This document shows, piece after piece, positions 1 through 7,763 of a stretch of 44,494 nucleotides of DNA. The stretch comes from Bacilli bacterium (GTDB lineage: Bacteria; Bacillota_I; Bacilli_A; RFN20; CAG-826). Within the stretch, counting starts at the first letter, position 1, and each line of letters opens with the position of its first letter. The translations under genes were made by a program, and so were the position numbers. Under the pieces are notes generated by a model. The model was given only the letters and a program-made list of their open reading frames with translations. It was not told the origin of the DNA and made no database searches. The stretch covers positions 1 to 44,494 of the forward strand of contig JAILBR010000010.1 in the NCBI GenBank assembly GCA_024680795.1. The letters are read 5' to 3'.

Positions 1-1
1 T

Positions 2-532
2 AATAAAAACAATAATAGATTTATTACAAGTGAGGAACATGCTGGACTAGTAAATAGAGTTTTTCACCTTGAGATGGATATGGATCAAATGAAAAATGAC
101 TTCAGCCATCTAATTGTTAATGAAAAAGTACTATACGAAAACACTGAATTAGATTCTTTAGCGTTCATTTCTCAACTTGTTGAATCTGTAAAAGAATCTT
201 TAATTCTTATTGATCCTTTTGCTAGCGTTAGAACCTTGATTCCTTTTAAGTTTAAAAAGAAGGCGTCTCTTTTTTGATTATCAAATCATTCAAATCTAGA
301 ATAACCAATATTGAAATAGAGGAATATGAAAAAGAATATGGCGAAATAATAGTTACTAATTATGACGATAATCATGATAGATTTTTGATTATTGATAAGA
401 GTGTTTACTATAGGAGGTTCGATTGATTACGCTGGAAGAACTTATAGCATTGTTACAAAAATTAAAAATACCGATTCCATCGCCTCAATAAACAAAATGA
501 TCGATAAAGCTTCAAAATCGGATCGAAAATAA
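2..532 (+). pseudogene. Decayed RhuM/ORF6N-type protein, C-terminal remnant
   Basis: No single frame is intact here. The first segment is open from the window edge and ends at the TGA at 275-277. The next runs in another frame from 274 to 426 and contains the motif NHDRFLIIDKSVYY. The last (422-532) returns to the first frame and contains IDYAGRTYSI. Read in order they resemble the C-terminal half of RhuM/ORF6N-type proteins, where a segment like LILID is followed by HDRF-IID and then a YAG-K/R-T-S/Y motif. The family link is from memory of these motifs. The two frame breaks and the apparent loss of the residues that normally join the last two blocks suggest a dead gene. The 5' part lies outside the window, so a start cannot be judged. 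Sequencing error is a less likely alternative. Confidence 0.55.
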
Positions 533-534
533 AA

Positions 535-550
535 CCCATCATACGATGGG
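535..550. terminator. Bidirectional hairpin between convergent genes
   Basis: CCCATC (535-540) and GATGGG (545-550) form a perfect 6-bp stem with a 4-nt loop. On the minus strand it is followed by TTTTATTTTC, and on the plus strand by a T-rich run (TATTTCTTTTTC). It can therefore end the minus-strand gene at 552-800 and also any transcript from the pseudogene. Confidence 0.7.
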
Positions 551-551
551 C

Positions 552-800
552 CTATTTCTTTTTCTTTTGGTTTCTACTATCAAAGATCATGACTCTTTCT
601 TTTTCTTTGATCTCGACAATCATGTAGTATGGTTTTCTCTTTCTAGAACCAAAGCCACCATGAAATTCCTCGGTTTGATAGACCATTCCGACCATTCTAT
701 CGCCGTATGCTTTTGCGTCATCAACATTATTAAATTCTTCTTGAATGTCTTCGATGTGTCCATCAGGATAAACAAATACTACTCTTAAACATTTATTCAT
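552..800 (-). CDS. Small protein of unknown function
   Basis: This 82-residue protein starts with MNKCLRVVFVYPDGHIED and ends in a basic tail (RNQKKKK). An AGGAG Shine-Dalgarno lies at a normal distance upstream on the minus strand, and the terminator hairpin at 535-550 follows directly. This supports the minus-strand reading over the overlapping plus-strand frame. The pattern of beta-strand-like and charged segments with no signal peptide or membrane helix suggests a small soluble cytoplasmic domain. I do not recognise the family and assign no function. It is transcribed divergently from the amylase lipoprotein gene. Confidence 0.65.
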   Translation of the reverse strand: MNKCLRVVFVYPDGHIEDIQEEFNNVDDAKAYGDRMVGMVYQTEEFHGGFGSRKRKPYYMIVEIKEKERVMIFDSRNQKKKK

Positions 801-874
801 ACTCTTATTCTTCTCCTAGTCAACTAATTCTAGCATAGTTATTTTTATCATTAAAAGAATAATTATCCTGTTTT

Positions 875-902
875 TATAATATGATATCTTCTATACTAGA
901 AG
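875..902 (+). promoter_or_regulatory. Promoter -10 and downstream palindrome of the amylase gene
   Basis: A perfect TATAAT is at 875-880, placing the transcript start near 887; no good -35 is visible. Immediately downstream, CTTCTA-TAC-TAGAAG (888-902) is a perfect 6-bp inverted repeat with a 3-nt centre. That position suits a repressor operator, or a 5' hairpin in the leader. Its role is inferred from position only. Confidence 0.45.
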
Positions 903-928
903 TGACTTATCTGGAGGTTTACTTATTT

Positions 929-2575
929 ATGAAAGTTAAAAGATATTTATTTCCTCTTATTGCTTCAATGCTTCTATTAGGTGGATGTGGAAATAATTCC
1001 ACAGCATCAACAAATAATAACAATCCACCATCAGAAAATGATGGTTCAAATAATGGCCAATCTGATGGTGGAAATAACAATCAATCAGGTAATAACAATA
1101 ATCAAGGAAGTGGTGGAAATAACCAAGGTCAGCAGAGCCAAGGTGGCGATAATTTACCTACCGATAAAAGATATAAAACCTATTACCAACTTTTAGTTTA
1201 TTCATTTGCAGATAGCAATAACGATGGCATTGGTGATTTTAAAGGGATAGTGGATAAATTAGATTATTTAGTGAACCTAGGAGTGGAAGGAATTTGGCTA
1301 TCTCCAGTTTTAGAAAGCAAATCCTATCATGCTTACGATGTCACTAATTACTATAAAATTAATCCAAGCTATGAAGTGACTATTTCTAATAAGAAATATG
1401 ACTATAAATATTTATTAGATGAATGTCATAAAAAAGGCATCAGTGTCCTCATGGATTTGGTCCTTAACCATACTTCTACTAGCCACGATTGGTATCGTGA
1501 TCATCGTAATTGGTATAGTGGGAAAAATGTTTTTGGTGATGCGATGCCAGACTTAGACTATAGCAAAACCGAAGTCCAAAACGCAGTGATTGAAGTCGGT
1601 AAATATTGGCTTAATCAGGGCTTTGATGGATATCGACTTGATGCAGCGATGTGGCTATATAATTCTAGTGGTGGCACAAATGCATCTAGCGTTGACCATG
1701 AAAAAAACTATGAATATTGGAATAAGTGGTGTGGAGAAATGAAAAAGGTCAATAAAGATGCCTATATCATCGGTGAAGTCCTTAATTATGACCATGATAA
1801 AGCATTTGAATACGCCTATAGTGGTTTTGATTCTACCTTTAATTTCAATGTCAGAACTCAGATTGAAAACGCAGTTAAGAATAAAGGTTATGACTATGTC
1901 AGCGCCTATAACAATGATTTAGATAAAGTGAGAAGAATTAGTGATGACTTTATCTTAGGTAGACCATTATCTAATCACGATGTTGGCAGATTCACTTCTT
2001 ATCATAAGGGAATGAGTGATGAAAGCGCTCATTATGTGACGAGTTTTGAAGATATTCGCTTAGCGAATGCCCTAAATATTTTAACTCCAGGAAATGCCTT
2101 TATATATTATGGTGATGAGCTTGGTTTAAAAGGGACATGTGACCAAGGGTGGGACGATATGGCCTTTAGAACTCCGATGCCATTTGGCACTGAAAGAACA
2201 AACTCACAAACCTATTTCCAAGGCTTTAAAGGTGATGGTAGAACCACATCAGTCACCTTATCAGGCAAAACCGCTGAACAAGACATGGCGGATAATAACT
2301 CTTTATATAAATCTTTATCCACTTTGATTAATATCAAAAAGAAACATAACGCAATAAACGAAGGCGATATGTCCAAGATTAGTGGATTAAATAGTGATTT
2401 ATCAGGATTCAAATTGACGGATGGAAAAGAAGACATTTATGTTGTTTATAATGTCAGTGGCAGCAGTGTTAACTACTCCATCCCAAGCGATATGAAATTA
2501 CTATATAGTAACGATCCAGTCACGAATAATTCAGTATCATTAAGCAATAAAAGTTTTGTATTATATGTAAAATAA
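929..2575 (+). CDS. Secreted GH13 alpha-amylase family lipoprotein
   Basis: This is a glycoside hydrolase of family 13 that likely cleaves alpha-1,4 (or alpha-1,6) glucan bonds outside the cell. The start is placed at ATG 929, because GGAGG at 913-917 is well spaced and the protein then begins with a clean lipoprotein signal (lipobox LLGGC, Cys20). Earlier in-frame codons back to 881 have no such support. Residues 21-75 are an Asn/Gly/Gln/Ser-rich linker, and the catalytic barrel starts near residue 80. Visible motifs are the calcium-site type DSNNDGIGD, region I DLVLNH, nucleophile Asp238 in GYRLDAAM, acid/base Glu283 in IIGEV, and Asp351 in SNHD. A short beta domain ends the protein. The 548-residue length fits the family. 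It stands alone, and the downstream transporter has its own promoter. The exact substrate (starch, maltodextrin or isomaltose-type) cannot be fixed from sequence. Confidence 0.92.
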   Translation: MKVKRYLFPLIASMLLLGGCGNNSTASTNNNNPPSENDGSNNGQSDGGNNNQSGNNNNQGSGGNNQGQQSQGGDNLPTDKRYKTYYQLLVYSFADSNNDGIGDFKGIVDKLDYLVNLGVEGIWLSPVLESKSYHAYDVTNYYKINPSYEVTISNKKYDYKYLLDECHKKGISVLMDLVLNHTSTSHDWYRDHRNWYSGKNVFGDAMPDLDYSKTEVQNAVIEVGKYWLNQGFDGYRLDAAMWLYNSSGGTNASSVDHEKNYEYWNKWCGEMKKVNKDAYIIGEVLNYDHDKAFEYAYSGFDSTFNFNVRTQIENAVKNKGYDYVSAYNNDLDKVRRISDDFILGRPLSNHDVGRFTSYHKGMSDESAHYVTSFEDIRLANALNILTPGNAFIYYGDELGLKGTCDQGWDDMAFRTPMPFGTERTNSQTYFQGFKGDGRTTSVTLSGKTAEQDMADNNSLYKSLSTLINIKKKHNAINEGDMSKISGLNSDLSGFKLTDGKEDIYVVYNVSGSSVNYSIPSDMKLLYSNDPVTNNSVSLSNKSFVLYVK

Positions 2576-2583
2576 AAAACATC

Positions 2584-2611
2584 TTGCATAAAATCATAAT
2601 TCCATTAAAAT
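2584..2611 (+). promoter_or_regulatory. Promoter for the riboswitch-controlled transporter
   Basis: TTGCAT (2584-2589), a 16-nt spacer and TAAAAT (2606-2611) form a plausible sigma-A promoter. The predicted transcript start (about 2618) falls just before the first strand of the riboswitch P1 helix at 2621, which supports both calls. Confidence 0.6.
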
Positions 2612-2620
2612 AATTAACAT

Positions 2621-2791
2621 AAGATTGATAGAGGCGCGAAAAAGAAAAGTATCTAACTGAGGTGGCGACCGATGAAGTTAGAGAAAGGCAATTTCGCCGA
2701 AACCACTAATAAGGCATTAATAGTGAGTTGGGGTATAAGAAAATATCTTATGCACTCCTACAATGTGTAGAGGAGCTATTAATGAAATCTT
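2621..2791 (+). promoter_or_regulatory. Lysine riboswitch (L-box) aptamer
   Basis: The leader carries the L-box hallmarks: GATAGAGGCGCGA (2627-2639), an AAAGTA turn, CGCCGAAACCA (near 2695-2705) and AGAGGAGCTATT (2769-2780). The P1 helix pairs AAGATT and GATAG (2621-2631) with CTATT and AATCTT (2776-2791). The family is established as a lysine sensor that usually represses when ligand is bound. It precedes a terminator at 2805-2832 and an amino acid ABC importer, so the transporter is predicted to be repressed by lysine. Confidence 0.87.
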
Positions 2792-2804
2792 TCCAAAGGA
2801 AGTT

Positions 2805-2838
2805 AAGATTGCATTAGTAGAGATGCAATCTTTTATTT
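2805..2838 (+). terminator. Riboswitch-controlled intrinsic terminator
   Basis: AAGATTGCAT (2805-2814) and ATGCAATCTT (2823-2832) form a perfect 10-bp stem with an 8-nt loop, followed by TTATTT. The alternative antiterminator pairs AATCTTTCC (2786-2794) with GGAAG and AAGATT (2799-2810) around AAA. P1 formation in the aptamer would free the terminator, which fits an OFF switch. Confidence 0.87.
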
Positions 2839-2856
2839 CTAAGGAGGGGTTTCTAT

Positions 2857-3735
2857 ATGAAACATAATTTAATCAGGTCCATCTTAACTATTTTTAGTGT
2901 TGGACTATTTTCTTTTTCTGCTACTGGTTGCAATAACCAGGGCGTTAGTAACGATAAGCTCGTCATTGGCCTAGAATGTGCTTATCAACCTTTTAACTGG
3001 ACAGTACAATCGAGTTCAGAATATACACTGAAAATCGATGGCACTAACGAATACGCGGATGGCTTTGATATCGCGATTGCCAGATATTTAGGTCAAGACT
3101 TAAATAAAGAAGTAGTGGTCAAAAGAATCGAATGGGATTCTTTAGTTCCATCTTTATTAAACGGAGAAATCAATATGATTTTAGCAGGTATGAGCAGTAC
3201 CGAAGAAAGAAGAAAAACCATCGATTTCACTGATCCATATCTATCAAGTGACTTGGCATTCTTAGTTAAAAAAGATGTGATTCCAGCTGGCAATAGTAAA
3301 GACAATCCTTTAGGATATGAATCTTTAAAGAGTTTATTTAGTGGTCATTCGTTAGTGTGCCAAATGGGTGTTGTCGGTGACGATATTATTGAAGATTATT
3401 TCACTAGTGTTGATAGTTCTATTGTTCACGCTAATCCATTAAAGACTTATCCTTTAGCGGCTCAAGATGTTTCTAGAGGTGTAGCCTTTGCGATGCCTGC
3501 CGAACTTCCGGTCGTAGAAGCCATGACCAATATCGATTCTTCTTTAGGCGTTTTATATGTTGATTATTCATTCTTATCCGCAGGAGATTTAGAAGGTTTA
3601 AAAGTCAATATCGGTCTCAAGAAAGGTAATGACGAACTAAAGAATGCTTTAAATTCATCATTAGCGAAATTAACACAAACACAAAGAAGCCAAATGATGG
3701 GTGATGCTTGCACTAGAAGCGGAGAAAATGCCTAA
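2857..3735 (+). CDS. Amino acid ABC transporter substrate-binding lipoprotein (predicted lysine)
   Basis: This is an extracellular solute-binding protein of family 3 (polar amino acid type). The signal peptide ends in FSATGC, so Cys25 is the lipidation site. The mature part shows typical features: VIGLECAYQPFNW at the start, FDIAIARYL, a WDSLVPSLLNGEINMILAGMS-type segment (each residue run is shown only in part) and RKTIDFTDPYLSS. The 292-residue length is usual for the family. AAGGAGG lies just upstream of ATG 2857. It is the first gene of a three-gene operon, with the permease starting 2 bp after its stop. The lysine riboswitch upstream makes lysine the best substrate guess; other basic amino acids remain possible. 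Confidence 0.92.
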   Translation: MKHNLIRSILTIFSVGLFSFSATGCNNQGVSNDKLVIGLECAYQPFNWTVQSSSEYTLKIDGTNEYADGFDIAIARYLGQDLNKEVVVKRIEWDSLVPSLLNGEINMILAGMSSTEERRKTIDFTDPYLSSDLAFLVKKDVIPAGNSKDNPLGYESLKSLFSGHSLVCQMGVVGDDIIEDYFTSVDSSIVHANPLKTYPLAAQDVSRGVAFAMPAELPVVEAMTNIDSSLGVLYVDYSFLSAGDLEGLKVNIGLKKGNDELKNALNSSLAKLTQTQRSQMMGDACTRSGENA

Positions 3736-3737
3736 TT

Positions 3738-4529
3738 ATGATTAGGTTTGATGTCCTAGGAGACATACTTTATCGCTGGCAAGATTTAATCTGGGCTGGT
3801 GTTGCTTCGACCTTAATCTTATCGATAGTCGGTAGTGTGGTGGGACTCCTACTTGGAATCCCACTTGCCTATGGCAAGTTATTAAAAATCAAGACCTATG
3901 ACTCCCCTTTTAAAAGGGGATTAAAGATCTTTATCAAAGGGTTTTGTAATATCTATTCGACAGTGCTAAGAGGCACCCCAATGATGGTTCAAGCTTTGAT
4001 TTTTAAGTTTGGTTGTCAGGCTTTAGGACTAAATTGGGGAGCAATCCAATTCCCTAGTGAAGTCCTTAACGTTTTCAATGGTTGGATGATTGCTGGCCTT
4101 ATTGTTATTACCTTTAATACAGCGGCCTATATGGGTGAAGTGATTATTTCTGGTATTAACGGTATTGATAAGGGACAATTTGAAGGTGCTAAATCGTTAG
4201 GTCTTAATAGTGGAACTACAACCTTTAGCATCATTCTTCCTCAAGTAATCAGGAATTCTTTACCAACGATTGGTAACGAATTAATCGTTAACATTAAAGA
4301 TTCTTCTGTCTTGAATGTTATCGCAGTCACTGAATTATATTATCGTTTGATTTCAATAGCCTCGACCACCTATGCGTTTTTAGAAGCATACTTAATCCTC
4401 GCTATCATCTATTTAATCATGACGATGGTCGCTGGATTTATATTAAAGTTTATCGAAAGAAGACTAGATGGAGTTAAGATATCGATCAATCCATTTGGTA
4501 GATTATATAGGAGATATTCTCATGAGTAA
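3738..4529 (+). CDS. Amino acid ABC transporter permease (HisM/GlnP type)
   Basis: This is a membrane subunit of a polar amino acid importer. Hydrophobic segments are visible near residues 17-45, 80-100, 115-140 and 215-245. The conserved cytoplasmic coupling loop occurs as EGAKSLGL followed by [16 protein letters not shown]. The 263-residue length is slightly above the usual 215-240, and the extra residues sit in the loop around residues 52-72. The start ATG 3738 follows the binding-protein stop by 2 bp, and the stop overlaps the ATPase start by 8 bp. This indicates translational coupling and a single transcript under the upstream lysine riboswitch. Confidence 0.92.
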   Translation: MIRFDVLGDILYRWQDLIWAGVASTLILSIVGSVVGLLLGIPLAYGKLLKIKTYDSPFKRGLKIFIKGFCNIYSTVLRGTPMMVQALIFKFGCQALGLNWGAIQFPSEVLNVFNGWMIAGLIVITFNTAAYMGEVIISGINGIDKGQFEGAKSLGLNSGTTTFSIILPQVIRNSLPTIGNELIVNIKDSSVLNVIAVTELYYRLISIASTTYAFLEAYLILAIIYLIMTMVAGFILKFIERRLDGVKISINPFGRLYRRYSHE

Positions 4530-5517
4530 TGCAATTTTAAAAGTGAGTAATCTCGCTAAATATTTTGACGATAAAAAAGTTTTAAAGAATATTTCTTTAG
4601 AAGTCGATCAAGGCGATGTTATTGCGGTGATCGGTTCTTCCGGCAGTGGAAAGTCAACATTTTTAAGATGTCTAAATTTATTAGAAGAACCAAATCGAGG
4701 CACTTTAGAACTAAATAACGAAGTATATTTTGATGTGAAAAAGTGTAAGGAAGATTTTATTGACTTTGTCAAATACGATGAAGCTGTAGAGACATATAAC
4801 GCTTCTAGAGAACCTCTTGAACATCGTTTAACCGAATTAAAAGCTTCTAATGGGGATAAAAATGAATGTCGAGAAGTTAAAAAAGAACTTAGACAGTTAA
4901 AAAGGACTTCTCCTCGTCTCATCGATTTCTTTAATAAAAATGAATACAAAGAATATAAAAAGAATAATAAGAACTTCATTATAAACGACCATCGTTTAGA
5001 GGTATTACGCTCAGAAATGGTGATGGTTTTCCAAAACTTTAATCTTTTTAACAATATGGATGTTCTTTCTAACTGCACTTTCCCGCTTATCCATGTTAGA
5101 CATATGTCTAAAGAAGAAGCGAAAAAGGTGGCGCTAGAAAAGTTAGGACAGGTTGGCATGCTCGATCATCTATATAAAAGACCATCGACTTTATCAGGTG
5201 GTCAAAAGCAAAGAGTGGCAATCGCAAGAGCGTTATGTATGTCACCGAGCATCATCCTCTTTGATGAACCAACTTCCGCTTTAGACCCAGAAATGGTGGG
5301 CGAAGTCCTAAATGTTATCAAAGATTTAGCCTCTAAAGGAATGACGATGATTGTTGTCACCCATGAGATGAACTTCGCAAAGAATGTCGCTAATAAAGTG
5401 ATGTTTATGGAAGGCGGAGTAGTGGCTGAAAGCGGTGATAGCAAATCATTCTTCACCAATCCAAAAGAAGAAAGAACCAAGCGGTTCTTAAATAACATTC
5501 TTCATGGAACGGAGTAA
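4522..5517 (+). CDS. Amino acid ABC transporter ATP-binding protein with long insertion
   Basis: This subunit powers the importer by ATP hydrolysis. The start ATG 4522 is chosen over the in-frame ATG 4468 because AGGAGA (4509-4514) is well spaced and the protein then begins [11 protein letters not shown], as expected for the family. Motifs are Walker [10 protein letters not shown] (38-46), Q-loop FQNFNLF (Gln171), signature LSGGQKQR, Walker [14 protein letters not shown] and the H-loop VVTHEM. The product is 331 residues against the usual 240-260. About 75-80 extra Lys/Glu-rich, probably helical residues (roughly 66-160) separate Walker A from the Q-loop. All catalytic motifs are intact, so it should be active. 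Confidence 0.92.
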   Translation: MSNAILKVSNLAKYFDDKKVLKNISLEVDQGDVIAVIGSSGSGKSTFLRCLNLLEEPNRGTLELNNEVYFDVKKCKEDFIDFVKYDEAVETYNASREPLEHRLTELKASNGDKNECREVKKELRQLKRTSPRLIDFFNKNEYKEYKKNNKNFIINDHRLEVLRSEMVMVFQNFNLFNNMDVLSNCTFPLIHVRHMSKEEAKKVALEKLGQVGMLDHLYKRPSTLSGGQKQRVAIARALCMSPSIILFDEPTSALDPEMVGEVLNVIKDLASKGMTMIVVTHEMNFAKNVANKVMFMEGGVVAESGDSKSFFTNPKEERTKRFLNNILHGTE

Positions 5518-5519
5518 AA

Positions 5520-6320
5520 TTATTTTGATATTAAAATTTTCTTAATAATCCAATTTTGGAATCTTTGAGGACAGATATTAAGCAAGATTAGTAAAGGATT
5601 ACGATTAATCTTATAAACGTATCTTGCTTTTTTCTTATTAACAATCTTATAAGCGAGATCAGCAATCTTTACCGGTGGAATTTTCTTACTTTCAACATCA
5701 TCGACAATCTTTTTAAATCTTTCCGCATTATAACTATAATGTTTTGTCTCTTTGGTAAACTTATCTAGTTTTGAAGTAGAAACATCTAGTAAAGATGTTT
5801 GAACAGCGCCTGGACGGATAACTGATACCTGCAAATCTAAAAGTTGCAATTCCATTCTTAAAGAATAGGCGTATTTCTCCACAGTGGTTTTGGTGATTCC
5901 ATATATCCCAGTAAAAGGAAGGGGATCTAGTGGTGCTAATTCGCTAGAAACCATTATTACTTTTCCTTTCTTTTTAAGAAGTGGAACAAATGTCTTATTA
6001 ACTCTATAGATAGCGAAAACATTGATATCAAATATCTTTATAAAGTCTTCTTCACTCATTTCGATAAGAGAGTTGAGGTCATAGATACCCGCCATCGAGA
6101 TGATAGAATCTATTTCATTAACTTCTTTAGATATGATGTTATATGCTTCTTCTATCGAAGGTAATTCTCTTAAATTAGTTTTTATAAACTTGAAGTTGTC
6201 ACTTTGATATTCTGGTTCTTTGATATCTAATCCATAGACAAAAAAGCCGTTACTAGTAAAATTTTTTAAAGTTACTAAGCCCATTCCACCAGAGCAACCG
6301 GTTAGTACGATAGTTTTCAT
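5520..6320 (-). CDS. Short-chain dehydrogenase/reductase
   Basis: This is a classical SDR of 266 residues with a Rossmann fold that should use NAD(P)H to reduce or oxidise a carbonyl or hydroxyl. The cofactor loop is TGCSGGMG (7-14). Asp32 at the end of the second strand favours NAD(H). The N-A-G-like motif appears as SMAGIY (75-80), and the catalytic set is Ser125/126, Tyr140 and Lys144 (YGITK). The C-terminal 60 residues are basic and hydrophobic, which suggests membrane contact. It converges with the transporter, with only 2 bp between the two stops and no clear terminator. Its own Shine-Dalgarno is weak. The substrate is unknown. Confidence 0.85.
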   Translation of the reverse strand: MKTIVLTGCSGGMGLVTLKNFTSNGFFVYGLDIKEPEYQSDNFKFIKTNLRELPSIEEAYNIISKEVNEIDSIISMAGIYDLNSLIEMSEEDFIKIFDINVFAIYRVNKTFVPLLKKKGKVIMVSSELAPLDPLPFTGIYGITKTTVEKYAYSLRMELQLLDLQVSVIRPGAVQTSLLDVSTSKLDKFTKETKHYSYNAERFKKIVDDVESKKIPPVKIADLAYKIVNKKKARYVYKINRNPLLILLNICPQRFQNWIIKKILISK

Positions 6321-6410
6321 CTTAAAAAAATTATAAATTAATCACCTTAAGTTGTCACTTTCATTAGATAATATCTAGTTATAAGACAATTAAGAGATTT
6401 ATCTCCTTTA

Positions 6411-6439
6411 TTGAAATAAAGTGACCATGCCATTATATT
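6411..6439 (+). promoter_or_regulatory. Strong promoter predicting a leaderless transcript
   Basis: TTGAAA (6411-6416), a 17-nt spacer and TATATT (6434-6439) form a near-consensus sigma-A promoter. The start codon is at 6448, only 8 nt after the -10 box, so transcription should begin at or next to the ATG. No Shine-Dalgarno precedes the gene, consistent with leaderless translation. Confidence 0.6.
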
Positions 6440-6447
6440 AATCTTAT

Positions 6448-7704
6448 ATGAAAAAAGAATTGATGCTTCTATCTTCTATATTATTTATGTTTTCTAGTTG
6501 TAACAGACCAGAAGTTATAGATAACGACGACTACAATATTCCCTATAAAGAAGAAGATATTATTGGAAACGATGAAAAAAGTGTTGTTATCGGAGCGGTA
6601 GAAAAAGCTTTGGGCAATATTAGTAGAATAACCTACACTCAAAATGAATATGCCTATGATGGTTTGAAGACAGAAACAAACAAAATTGATAATAGTGCTT
6701 TCTTCTATAAAAGCGGTTTTATTCATACGGTTGAGGAAAAAGAAAGTCACATATCGGTTCCTTCATATAACTTGGATTATAGTAAAACCATAAAGTCATC
6801 TGAAGACCTATTTTATGATGAAGAAAGCGGATATACAGTTAGATATCTAACCGAGAACAAAGAACAAGCATATTCATATAGTCAGCCTTTTGATGATGCT
6901 TCTGATAGCATTGACGCAGTATATGAAGAAAAACTAAGAAACATCACTTATAACCTTGGTGAGGCTACTGCTTATAGTGATAAAAATGGTGGTTATGCTT
7001 TTGTAAAAAGCACCAATGATGATTATAGAAAAACAGTTTATTTAGACGCCGATACCACAAAAGAATTTGTTAGAAATAGCAAAACACAAGTTGTCATAAA
7101 AGTTGACAATAATTTTCATATCGTCTCTATGACATCATATTTAGATTGCTATGCAAATAACGGAAGCCTACAAGCCGCGGGCAATATATGGTTTGATAAG
7201 ATGACTCTTCTATTAAAGACAAGAGCTGAATATACATTTAGTTATGGAAATAGAACTAGCGGAGATTCAATCATAAGCTCAATTAAGAATAAGTTTGATT
7301 GTCTTCATTTTGAAGGATTTGGTGTTGAAATCAAAAATGCATCAGAACAAGTAAATAATAATTCCGCGCTATATTCGGATCTTGAAAGAGATAATAGTGA
7401 AGTCGATAAATATAAATGCTTATATAAATTTACTTATCTAAGTGGGAATAATGGTGTAAAGATTTCTTTTAAAGAAGTATCTGCCTATTCTTCTTTAGAA
7501 TTTATGGGAAATAAAAGAATGTTGACAATCGACATGGGAAGTTTTGACATCGATTATTCTTCGATTAAAGGCGCAAGTTTTAGTGGTGGTATTTTGACTA
7601 TCCCAACATATAAATCTTTTTTAAGAATATCTTTAGAATTTGAAGTTGTTTTAGCGGAAGCTGGAACAATGGTTCTAACTTACATGATAGTGAAGGTTAT
7701 ATAG
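6448..7704 (+). CDS. Lipoprotein of unknown function
   Basis: A 418-residue protein with a short signal peptide and lipobox FSSC (Cys18), so it should be anchored on the outer face of the membrane. The mature part is rich in Tyr, Asp, Ser and Asn, with alternating polar and hydrophobic residues typical of beta-sheet proteins. It ends in a hydrophobic stretch (AEAGTMVLTYMIVKVI). I recognise no domain. It resembles other large unknown lipoproteins of this genome type in style, such as the one at 27601-29097. Promoter spacing indicates a leaderless mRNA. The following LRR gene has its own Shine-Dalgarno 59 bp downstream and may be separate. Confidence 0.7.
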   Translation: MKKELMLLSSILFMFSSCNRPEVIDNDDYNIPYKEEDIIGNDEKSVVIGAVEKALGNISRITYTQNEYAYDGLKTETNKIDNSAFFYKSGFIHTVEEKESHISVPSYNLDYSKTIKSSEDLFYDEESGYTVRYLTENKEQAYSYSQPFDDASDSIDAVYEEKLRNITYNLGEATAYSDKNGGYAFVKSTNDDYRKTVYLDADTTKEFVRNSKTQVVIKVDNNFHIVSMTSYLDCYANNGSLQAAGNIWFDKMTLLLKTRAEYTFSYGNRTSGDSIISSIKNKFDCLHFEGFGVEIKNASEQVNNNSALYSDLERDNSEVDKYKCLYKFTYLSGNNGVKISFKEVSAYSSLEFMGNKRMLTIDMGSFDIDYSSIKGASFSGGILTIPTYKSFLRISLEFEVVLAEAGTMVLTYMIVKVI

Positions 7705-7763
7705 AAATTACATATATCAACTTTTTACTTTTCATAGTAAAATAATTGATGAGGTCTTAAGTT

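Noticed and set aside
546-788. Plus-strand frame of 80 codons opposite the small minus-strand gene
   Set aside because: It has no ribosome site, is Phe-rich as expected for an antisense shadow, and the minus-strand frame has AGGAG and a terminator.
881-928. Upstream start for the amylase lipoprotein
   Set aside because: It would bury the lipoprotein signal behind 16 residues, lies before or at the predicted transcript start, and lacks a ribosome site.
4468-4521. Upstream start for the ABC ATPase
   Set aside because: The extra 18 residues do not resemble the family N-terminus, and the ribosome site AGGAGA points to ATG 4522.
4608-5159. Minus-strand frame of 183 codons inside the ABC ATPase gene
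   Set aside because: It lies fully antisense to an ATPase with intact Walker A, Q-loop and insertion; composition is that of a shadow frame.
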